Source: Alligator mississippiensis (Eukaryota; Chordata; Crocodylia; Alligatoridae). Taken from it: a stretch of DNA of 64,000 nt. Positions within the stretch are counted from its first letter, which is position 1, and every line of letters starts with the position of its first letter. Location: the NCBI RefSeq assembly GCF_030867095.1, contig NC_081827.1, positions 24,433,001 to 24,497,000 on the forward strand, written 5' to 3'. Below the pieces are notes generated by a model that did no database searches, was not told the origin of the DNA, and was given only the letters and a program-made list of their open reading frames with translations. Positions 23,186 through 45,527 of the stretch are shown piece by piece. The translations under genes were made by a program, and so were the position numbers.

Positions 23186-23814
23186 TATAACATTTACCAT
23201 TTTTGCTAAAAGCATCCAATAAGATTTCACATTGTCCTGCGGTCTGTGCATGGAGAATGGGTCTGGCCCACCTCAACCTGGCCCACCCCACTAACGCACC
23301 TTCAGACAGGACTGGGACAACTCCTGCCACCACCCACAGCTCCTGTCCAAAGGTGCACACTAGTGGGGGCAGGGTGGGTTGGATTGGATCAAACTGGGCC
23401 TGTTCTCCATGAGGGTCAGACAGTGATGCATGGCCATGGGACTGTGCCTACAGCAGACCATGATTGCCCTGACAGCCTGGCTGGCTGCTGCTGCTGCCAG
23501 CATCAGGGGCTGTGTGCTGCAGGGTGGGGCAGGTGTGGTGGGCGCCCCTCAAGCCCCCTCAAGCCCCACATCCCCCCCCACAACAACCCACACACTCCAC
23601 ACTCACCCACATCCCCCCACATCCACCTACTTGCCACACATCCCCCCACACACACCCACACACCCCACATCCCCCCCACACCCATACATACCCCTTCCCA
23701 CCACCTTCCTGCAAACCTCACATGCCCCCATCACACACCCAGTGTGCCCAGCTGCCAGACAGGATGAGACTTGCTGGCAGGATCTGTGGCTGCAGGGGCA
23801 GCTATCCCCACATC

Positions 23815-23985
23815 CTGGTTAGTGAAGGGGTCAGGGAGAGCTCTGATGTTTCTATGATAAGAAAACCAAAAGCAAACATTAAAGCATATAGATATTTAGA
23901 ATGTATTTTATTATGATGATAGAGGCACAGGTGGGCTTCCAAATTACTTTAAAATTGTAAGTATATCAATAAAACATTACTTAAC
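23815..23985 (+). repeat. Direct repeat, copy 1
   Basis: Contains ATAGATATTTAGAAT and ATGATAGAGGCAC. It matches 26865-27025 in the same order and orientation, about 3.05 kb apart. Confidence 0.7.
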
Positions 23986-26864
23986 TGATCTCTCTCTTTT
24001 GTTTTAATTGGGGAAGAACATTGATTTGGGGTTTTTTTAAAGAGTGAATTTGGGATTTTTTAATCAGAGAATTTGCAGCTTTTAAACAGTGAACACCAGG
24101 ATTCCTGCTAGTGAGGCAAGTGGCAGGACCCAGGTAGAGGAGCCTGCTCAGGGCTGGCAGCTGGGACCCAGCTGGAGGGCACATGAGGTGGCTGACCTTC
24201 TGGGGCCAGGAGGACATGCTTTGGCAGTTCAAAGCAGGCCACCACACTGAGGACATCTTCCAGGTGATAGCTGCCTAGATGGCAGAGTGGGGGCACACAT
24301 GGCAGCAGAGCCACACAAAGGCCAGCTGTGCAGTCACAACCCACTGACAGCTGGCTTAGAAGTGCAGACGGTTCTGCTGCAGTGCTCATGCCACAGCCCA
24401 GGCAGCCATGCAATCCCCATCCAGGTCTGGCAAGTGTGCAGACCTGGGGCTGCAGGTCCAAGGGGTCAGATTCTGTCACAAGTGGCAGCAGGTCATAGCC
24501 AGGCAGCAGCCCCGACTGCCAAACTGCTGCAGCGGGTAGAGAGTCTGGGCTGCTTCAGCAGTCCAGTTGGTACAAGGGGTAGTGTCCCCAGATATCAACT
24601 GGCTGGCCTCAGAAGCTGCTGAGAGGAAGTAGCCCTGAGCTGCTTGCCAGGGCAGCTTTTTATACTGCTGGAGCCAGCATAGGTGTCTGGCACAACTTGC
24701 CCCACACCAAAGTGCATGTTCAGGCACATGTGCTGAGGCAAGAATCTTTGGCACAAATTTGTGCTGATCCTATTTGAGCTGCTACAAGTGTATGTGCCTG
24801 CATGTGTGGACATGCCCAGGAAGGACAGGACTGACTGAGAGTTGTTAGGAAGAAGCTAAATTGTTTATTCTTTTTTTAGCTTAATATTTAAAATTTTCCA
24901 CTACCAGAGAGATCTGTTTTCCTCTTATTTCTTCAAAAGATGAAGAAGACCACAAATAGTTATTTAAATCATCCATCTAATTCTTCCCACAAGAACATAT
25001 TGGGCACATCCAGATAAGTGTGCACATGACTCTTGCAGTGTCTCAAAGCAGTTTGAGCCGCTACAAAAGGCACACTGGGAACAAAAATATGTTCCCCACG
25101 CTGTAGATTTGCAGCGCAGGCTCTAAATTTGATACCTAGAAATCCAGGTATTAAAAAAAAACTTGTGTAAAAAAAGCTGGGCAAGGCACACTTCTGTAGC
25201 ATGCTCTGAAACAACCAGAGGTGGGGTCCTCCAAAGAGATGCTCTGGCAGGTGGCCAGAGTGTCTCTATGGCTGTCCCTTGCCCCAGTGCTGCAACAGGA
25301 GTGGGGCAAGGCTGCAGCAGTGACCCGGACCCAGGCTCTGCCCCAGGTAAGTAGGGACTTTGCGGTGGGATGGGACTGGAGGTGGAGGGCTCTGAGGGTG
25401 AGGGGGACTGTGTGTGGGTGGTGGACTGCTTGGGAGGGGTGAATCCCCAGTCTGCCCCCCCCTCCCCCCCAACACACACACACAGCCCACAGCACCCCGG
25501 AAGTGGAAGCAGCTGTCAGGGAGCTCAGGACCCTCCTGGCAGAGTCCCCCCACAGCACAGGGCAGTGCAGTGTTGCCCTGGCTACCTGGCACCCAGTGCT
25601 GCCTGCATCACATCTTGTGGGCCCAGCCGAGCCTGGCCCAAGGCCATGTGCCTTCAGGCAGCATCAGGCCACTCTGGTTGTCACCTGGAGTCCGGGCACC
25701 GCTCACAGGGGCCGCACGTCGGGCCAGGCCAGATCCTGCCTCCATGGAATTGATCCGGCCCAATGGTGTGTGAGGCACTTGGAGGTAGGACCCAGCCCGG
25801 CTGGACAAACAGTCCCTGCAAGCAGTGCTGGGACAGTGGATAACAGCAAGAGTGGCCCAGTCCTGCTTGAGGGTGCACAGCCCTGGGCCGGACTGGGCCA
25901 GTCCTGCACAATGTGGTACAGGTAGGGCTGGGTGCCAGGAGTCCAGGGCTGTGGCGCACTACCCTGAACCATGGCGCATCCCTGGGGAGGGGTTCTGCCA
26001 GGAGGGCCCTGAGGGACGAGGGGGCTCTACCAGGAGGGCCACTGCTGCTGGGGGCTGTGGGAGCAGTGGGGGACCCACCCTTCCCGAGCAGCCCACCAGC
26101 CACAGTGAACACCAGGGTTCCTGGTGGGAACACACAGCTCCCTGCACCCTCCAACACCCCCACAAAAGCCCCACCCACATACGCAGCCACAAACCCCACA
26201 CCCCCCATACTCCTCCACAAATCTCACTGCCACAAACCCTACAAACATTTATAAACACCCCCCAAACCCCAAATCTCCCCCCCAATCATCCCGTGTGCCC
26301 AGCTGCCAAACGGGATGGGATGGAACCTGCTGGCAGGAGCTGCAGCTGCAGAGACAACTGCCACATTGCACCCCTGCCCCGTGCCTCTACTGGCATTGAC
26401 CCCTGCCCCAGCCTGAGGGTGCTCCTGGTCCCAGGAACCACTTGGGTGGTGTGATGGGCTGGGAGGAGGGGTGGAGGTGGCAACAGGGAGAGAGGGAGAT
26501 GGGGTTGGGGGTTGGGCAGCACTCTGGGTAAGAGAGGCCTCCAGAGCCAGGCTTACAGCCCCCCTGCCCTCCTAAAGCAGCCTGTACAGAGGGCCCGGCT
26601 CAGTCCCTGATCTCCACTTGAGGGCTTCCCAGGGACGGAATGGGGTAAGGAGCAAAACCGCAAGGGCTGGCACTGCTCAGAGCCACAAAGCAGTGGGTGG
26701 GACAGCTGCAGCTGGACTCATGTCCTGGTGCTGGGACAGAGCTGTGGCTGGGAGGGAGCTAGTCAGGGCAGGCAGGGGCTGCGGGTCAGGAGAGAGGGGA
26801 CTGGGAGGGGGCTGTGGGTTGAGAGTGAGGGGCAGGGGCAGGGCACTGGCATATCAGCGCCGCA

Positions 26865-27025
26865 CTTTCTGGTGAGTGAATGGGGTAGGGGCAGCTCTGA
26901 TTTTTCTACGACGAAAAGGTAAATGCCAAAGTGTATAGATATTTAGAATTTATTTTATTACGATGATAGAGGCACTGGTAGGCTTCCAAATTGCTTTAAA
27001 CTTGTAAATATAACAATAAAATATG
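26865..27025 (+). repeat. Direct repeat, copy 2
   Basis: Partner of 23815-23985; differences are mostly single substitutions and short gaps. Confidence 0.7.
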
Positions 27026-27198
27026 TGAACACCAATACTTTGGATTTAACTTTGTTGATATCCTAGCTATTTGAGGTGCAATACTGGTGAAAAACATCTA
27101 ATAACAGTTGGAGGCCTATTTGGGATTGTGACATTAATAATGCATCAACTGCATAAAGCAAGACAAGGATAAGACCATTCAATATTATGGGTGTATGG

Positions 27199-27412
27199 CA
27201 GGGGTCAGCAATGTTTTTGGGCAGAGTGCCAAAAAACACGCACAACCTCAACTTGTAAGATGTTGACATGCCAGGGTCAGAGAGTGGGGGAGCTGTGAAG
27301 GTGACAGCACAGCCCTGGCCCCTTCCCCAGCGTCTGCCCTGAGGCACAAGTACCAAGCAAAATGCCTTTGCATGCCACACTCTGGCACCTGTGCCAAGGG
27401 TTGCCTACCCCG
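27199..27412 (-). mobile_element. hAT MITE, same family as the 3.4-kb element
   Basis: The left end CAGGGGTCAGCAATG and right end GGGTTGCCTACCCCG are hAT-like. The flanking 8-mers GTGTATGG (27191-27198) and GCGTACAG (27413-27420) differ only by three transitions. Confidence 0.7.
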
Positions 27413-27420
27413 GCGTACAG

Positions 27421-28533
27421 AATTGATTCCCTGTTACCACATGCTTTAAATCATTCAAGAACACATTAAAATGTAACAGAGCAAGCAAACATCCTTGTCA
27501 TACCCCAGCCAACATGATCTAATAAACTTAGCATGAAACTGTTCAGCTACATGATAAAGAATGTAAAATACATGACTAGAGAAAAACATAGCTAAAACTC
27601 CCAGCTGCAAAGCCAGCCCCTTTACAACACTGCTGTGTGAAACGGAGTGAGTAAAAATTGTAAAAAGGACTTAATTCTGTATATATATATGTGGTGCAGA
27701 CTAATACTACGTACCTGAATCAAAGGGATTTTGTGAGTTTTTTGGTTTGTTTTTTAAGACAATAGAAGTGTCTGAAATAATCTTTTTTAGAAAATTATAG
27801 TTTTTTATATGTTTGTTTGCTAAAGGATACTCCCTCTTATTATGTTTATTTTTTTAGTTTTTATTCTTAAGACACAAGTATTCCGTTTCTTGCATTGTGC
27901 TTTTTGTTGGATAACTCAATTTTCTGATTTAAATGTAAATCTTATTTTTCTAACAACCTGTATTGGATGCTAAATTCCAGAATATATTTACATATGAAAC
28001 ACTACTATTTTGTTAAGTAGGGAACATATTATGATGATAATCAGTTTATCTTGAGCTTAATTTTATGTCTTACCAGGAATTCAAATCTCTTGCCTGCATA
28101 ATAGTTTAGTGGAATCTAGTAAAATGCTTTTGAGATAAATTTCACTATAATGAGATCACTTAGATCTAACCATACCCATGAGATAGTGATTTTCACAGTT
28201 CAGAAGTCTTTTCCCACTTCTTTTTATATGGTCATAGAAATATACTGAAAGAAATAGACATGCTAGAACAAAAATGGATCTCCTATATGTCTTTAAACTT
28301 TTTAGAAAAAGAGAAATAGGAGGTAATATTTGTACTACCTCTGTTTCCTAGGAGTTACTTGGCCTAAATTGTAAGCATTTTAGAACAAGGATAGGTCTAT
28401 TTTGCCTGAGGAGTGCTTAGCACATAGGGGTGGTTGCTAATGTGATATGAATATCAAATAACAACAACAATAACACTTTCAGTGGATGAAATCCATATTT
28501 AAATATGTAAAGGATCTTTGTCAAACTGAAAGT
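27421..28533. other. Intergenic AT-rich sequence, nothing recognised
   Basis: No coding or repeat feature supported. Confidence 0.45.
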
Positions 28534-28548
28534 CATATATCAATCTTT

Positions 28549-29017
28549 AGGGTTGTTGGTCACAGCCGTGTTGGTCTAAGAACATAGGCAAGCAAAGTTC
28601 TTTAGGTAAATGTGATATATGTTATTACACCAACTAAATAGTTGGAAAAAGTGTTCTTTACAAGCTTTTGGGTACAAACACCCTTCTTCAGGCACAGGGA
28701 GAGTTTGTTGTTTCTTTGTGTCCTTCCCTGGGTAGAATGGAAGCCAGTATGAAAAACACTGGTCTGTGAAAATGCAAATGCATGGCAGGGGAGGTCAGGG
28801 GCCCTGTGAAGCAATAGGTGAGAGAAAGGGGCTGGAAAAGGGGGAAGAATGTAGCTGGTAAAATGCAGACAGGTTACCTGGGGTTATCAGATGACAGGCA
28901 GGTTATAATGTGCCAGGTTATAATGTGCCATAAAGCCAATGTCTATATTTAGTGCATGATTTTTTGTATCCAGTAGATTCATTAAGTTCCTAGGCTCATC
29001 TACGAAAGGTATTTGGC
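28549..29017 (+). mobile_element. SINE-like element (469 bp) with 15-bp duplication
   Basis: CATATATCAATCTTT occurs at 28534-28548 and 29018-29032. The insert begins AGGGTTGTTGGTCACAGCCG and contains the GTTGGTCTAAG, ACACCAACTA and CAAGCTTTTGGG segments of the family. It is the longest copy in the window. Confidence 0.88.
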
Positions 29018-29369
29018 CATATATCAATCTTTGTGTTTAGGTCTACTGCCTTGTACCTTAAACATGTTTCCAGTTCCATTTTTAAACATATGTAATTTGT
29101 CCTGTATTTGCTTATATCATTTTATTATTTCAGTGTGATTATAATGTTTATAATCTATAGTCTATAATATAGAATAGGGAAATTGAGAGAATGGAATCCT
29201 CTCCTTATCCATAGAGTAGGTGGAGCAACAGGCAAGTTCTCTGCTCTATCTGCTCTTTATATTTGCACCCTGAGCTGGAGAGAACATTTCAGAAATAAAA
29301 GCCAGTTTATATGTTAGCTGTATTTCACAGTAAGGTAAGCTATGAATGTAAAGTAGGAGAGCTATTCTG

Positions 29370-29920
29370 GAACTCTATGGGTAGACTGAGAGGGGATTTA
29401 ATAACAGCCTTCAATTACCTCAAGGAGGATTTGAAAGAGGGTGGAGCTAGACCAGGGGTGGGCAAAATGTGGCTCATGGGCCGGATGTGGCCTGCCAAGC
29501 CATTCTGTCCGGCCCGCAGGACCCCTCAAAATTTTAGAAAATTAATATTTATCTGCCCCTTGCTGCCTGTGATGTGGCCCTTGATGGATTGCCAAAACTC
29601 AGTAAGTGGCCCTTCACCCAAAAAAGAGCTAGACTGTCCTCAGTGGTGGCAGATGACAGAACAAGGAGCAACAGTCTCAAGTTGCAGCAAGGGAAGTTGA
29701 GGTTAGATATTAGTGAGAAGTTTCTCACTAGGAGGGTAGGAAAACATGGAATAGGTTACCCAGAGAGGTGGTGAAATCTCCATCCTTGGAGGTTTTTAAG
29801 TCCTGGCTTGACAAAGCTCTGTCTGGGATGATCTAGTTGGGGATGGTTCTGCCTTGAGCAGGAGGTTAGACTAGGTGACCTCCTAAGGTCCCTTTCAGCC
29901 CTAACTTTCTATGATTTTAG
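29370..29920 (+). mobile_element. CR1 LINE 3' fragment
   Basis: The order of blocks (AGGGGATTTAATAACAGCC, GAACAAGGAGCAACAG, AGGTTAGATATTAGTGAG, CAGAGAGGTGGTGAAATCTC) is that of a CR1 3' end. It is split by the hAT at 29453-29626. Confidence 0.85.
29453..29626. mobile_element. hAT MITE nested in CR1
   Basis: AGCTAGAC occurs at 29445-29452 and 29627-29634, a perfect 8-bp duplication. The element starts CAGGGGTGGGCAAAATGTGG. Removing it rejoins the CR1 consensus order. Confidence 0.85.
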
Positions 29921-30615
29921 ACCAGATCTGAGAGTGAGGCATTCTTAATAGCCTACTCAGGCCAGGGTCTCTGAGCCAAATCTGTCAAGGTGGGGTTGTT
30001 CAGTAAGAACCGTAGTAGAGTGAAGTAACATGGACATTAGAAACTGGAATGAGGCTGATGATATTTTAGAGGCCCTTGAATAGCAGATTTGCCAACTTCT
30101 GTGAATTGTGAATCATAGGATTATGAGAGCTGCTTAAGCAACTCTGATGTATGTATGAAGTTCCTCTGTTCCCACAATTTTCAAGGAACTCAATTCTAAT
30201 TGAGTAAAATAAATAAATAATAAATAATTAATAAAATAATTAATAAACTAATAAAATAAATCTCTTATCAGTTGTATAGTAAAGCCATTTGGCTTTGGAC
30301 TAATACCATGCTTAGTTTTTCAGCCTCTTGTGGGTTAAGATTGAGTTTAAAGAGTATCTGCAGTCCCAGACTTAAGACTCTGGGATAGAGGATGCTTGCC
30401 TGTACATCTGGGGGCATCTGAACCCCAAGACCTCCAGGCTTGGGCCTGAACACAGGATACCTGCCAATGGATGTGGGAGTATCTGAAGTCCCAGGGCAGT
30501 AGGTCTGGGGTGGAGAATGCTTACCGGTTGCAGTATTGCCAACTCATGATGTTTGGCATTGTTATTAAAGTCTCCGCTTTGGGAATGTGAAAAACTTAGC
30601 TCTTTCTTTTATATA
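29921..30615. other. Intergenic sequence with AT-rich simple repeat
   Basis: An AATAAATAATTAATAAA-type tract lies at about 30205-30262. Nothing else supported. Confidence 0.5.
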
Positions 30616-31692
30616 CTAGCAAACTGCCTGTCAAGAATGACGGGTGGGTGGCAGGGATGGAGCACTGCTACCCACTGGCCTGTGCTGCCACCACTTCATG
30701 TCTGGTCTCACGCAGCCCCCTCCTCCGCTCTGTCTGGCCCTGTGAACCCTCCCACACCTCAGACACACACTCACCTGCACATACCCAGCCACATGCCACA
30801 CACACACACATACACACACACACACACGCAGCCACGCATGCCGCATGCCCCCACCACACACCCAGCCATACGCCACATGCATGTGCCTTGCTGCCTGGCC
30901 CACCCAGTGGCAGGACTCACGTGTGAAAGCAGCCGCAGTGAGGCGAGAAGCAGAGGCAGAGCCGAGGTTGCAGCTGCAGCCACCCCTGCCCCGTGCACAG
31001 ACTGAGGGCTACGTGTCCTGCTAGGTTCCCCGACGCTGTCTCTGGAAGAGCTACTGGGTTTCAAGTGTCCCGTGGCCCGACCTGGCCAGGGCCCCATTCA
31101 CTGTGATTGTGGCCTCGGCTGGGCTGGGTTGTGGGGCAATCAGAACCCAGTGGCTCGTACAGGGACACGGCATGGGGGAGCCAAGGGGTGGCATGGGCCT
31201 CACTCCCCTCCCCCACAGTGCGTGCAGTGGTGGGAGCCACACACCCATGCCTCTGGAGTAGCTGCAGGGCTCCCATAGCCCCATGACCCAGCCTGGGCTC
31301 AGCGTAGTCCACTCCCTGCCAGCATCAGCCTGGCACAGCCTCAGCCTGTCGCCCCCAGCCCTTCCAGCAGCTGTGGGCCATGATGGCGGTGGTGGTGGGG
31401 CTGTGGGCTGCCACCAGGACCCCCCACCCTCCCCTCTTCCCGTTCCCTGCTCCCATCCCTGTCGACTGTTTGGGGGACAGAGTGGGGGGGGTGGGTGGGG
31501 GGGTGGAAGTGCCATGCACAGCGGCTCCCTGCCCCGACCACGTCCACCCACTCCCCTGAGACCCGGTGCAAAGTTGTGCCCGCTCCTGCCAGGGGCAGCC
31601 AATTGGTGCCTGCCCCTTGGGCAGTGCATGCACAATTGGCCCAAAGCGTTACGGATAGACAAACACACAGACAAGGCTTGGATTATATTAGA
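30616..31692 (-). mobile_element. Non-autonomous Helitron (1077 bp)
   Basis: On the minus strand the element begins TCTAATATAATCC after an A and ends CTAG before a T, the A|T insertion rule. A 7-bp stem with a 4-nt loop (CCTGTCA/TGACGGG, one G-T pair) lies 7 nt before CTAG. The 5' end is shared with 14000-14437. The interior is GC-rich with a (CA)n tract at 30798-30828 and no Rep/helicase frame. Confidence 0.82.
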
Positions 31693-31998
31693 ATATTTAT
31701 ATTTATCTATAAAAGAAAGAACTACATTTTTCACATGTCTAAAGCATACACTTTAAGAACAACGCCAAGAATGAGAGTTGGCAAAACTGTGGTTGCAGTG
31801 CCTCACATGGTTTTTGTAAAGATTGAGTTCTGCTTAATGTGCTTTGGAACGGATTTGGCAGATTTGACCCAGAACTTGAAATATATTATAAAAAGACAAA
31901 AAAACAACCCCACCCCACCCCAAATCAGTGGAGGATCCCTGGGAGTGACATGGGTTTTACACATGCTGCATCAATGAACTGCCTCAAAAAGGATGGTA

Positions 31999-32223
31999 TC
32001 CAGGTTGTAGCCATATTCGTCTAGAGAAAAATGCATGCAGAACTTGTAGAGAAATCTTTTATTAGACCAACAAGATTTTTGCAAAAAAAAAAAAAAATGT
32101 AATTGCAAGCCTTCGATTAAATTAATTTTAATTTTGTGCCCAAAAGCTTGCAATTAAATAATTTTTTTTTGCAAATATCTTTTTGGTCTAATATATCATC
32201 TCTATTACGAGTCCTGATTGCCT
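31999..32223 (+). mobile_element. SINE-family copy with foldback structure
   Basis: TCAAAAAGGATGGTA occurs at 31984-31998 and 32224-32238 (15 bp). The insert contains GGTTGTAGCCATATTCGTCT and TTTTATTAGACCAAC, then an inverted copy (TTTTTGGTCTAATATAT), so its two halves are partly self-complementary. Confidence 0.82.
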
Positions 32224-32299
32224 TCAAAAAGGATGGTACATTTTGAACACTTTTAATATTACTGATCGTACATCCTACAGGGGTTGAAATTATGTACAG

Positions 32300-32481
32300 A
32301 CACGACCGCGATCAGACACGTGCAGCACCGGCCCCACCTACACACGCTAAAGGGGCGGGGAAGTTTTGCGCCTGGGACGTAACCCCACCCCCACGCCCAG
32401 CCGCGCATGCGCCCCGTATTCCCGCCCTCCCCCTTCGTGACATCACTGCCGGAAGTCCCCGCCCCCGCTCCCTGCATCAAC
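32300..32481 (+). promoter_or_regulatory. PMPCB CpG-rich promoter
   Basis: There is no TATA box. An NRF-1-like CGCGCATGCGCC lies at 32402-32413 (the consensus ends in a purine), a CRE-like TGACATCA at 32438-32445 and an ETS/GABP site CCGGAAGT at 32449-32456, 26 bp before the ATG. NRF-1 plus GABP (NRF-2) is a common pairing in nuclear genes for mitochondrial proteins. Confidence 0.7.
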
Positions 32482-45137
<12,656 letters not shown>

Positions 45138-45489
45138 GAACATTTTGGGATAAAAGTTTCCAAAAGCAGTTCTTTATGAAGACAAAGTAGAGATGGTGTC
45201 ACAAGGCTGGTAGATGGATAAGTTTGGACTGCTTTCTTCAGACAAATGAGCCAAAAAGGCAGTCACGAAGTATAAGGAAACAATTATAATTTCAAGCTTC
45301 TAGATGCTACTTTAAAAAAAAAAAATTTGGGGGTATTGTTGACTGTTTTGGTTCATGTAACTGGACAAACAAGTCTGACCAGAGGTTAAGAACAGATTTT
45401 GGAAAATTATACATGAGTGCCACCACACTTACTCCCTTATAAGCATAATAACCACGGTAAAGAATGAAAACATGTACAGTATTTGCATT

Positions 45490-45495
45490 TTTATT
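45490..45495 (-). terminator. DNAJC2 poly(A) signal
   Basis: AATAAA on the minus strand, only 33 nt after the stop codon, followed by a U/GU-rich stretch. The DNAJC2 3' UTR would be very short. Confidence 0.65.
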
Positions 45496-45527
45496 ATAAA
45501 ACAGAAAACAAAGATTGTCAGTAAGAG

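Larger units (their letters stand above)
23191..27190. other. GC-rich repeat blocks without genes
   Basis: GC-rich blocks at about 23230-23830, 24090-24830 and 25190-26900 alternate with AT-rich stretches. CCCCACA-type tracts lie at 23560-23720 and 26140-26285. CCCAGCTGCCA(G/A)AC(A/G)GGATG occurs at both about 23748 and 26290. Overlapping ORFs on both strands are compositional. Confidence 0.5.

Noticed and set aside
23203-26875. Long ORFs such as 25681-26220 (-) and 25825-26454 (+)
   Set aside because: Both strands and several frames are open together because stop codons are rare in GC-rich repeat sequence; Pro/His repeats come from CCCCACA tracts.
30553-31756. ORFs up to 227 codons around 31051-31734
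   Set aside because: They fall within the Helitron's GC-rich interior and show no helicase, Rep or known host domain.
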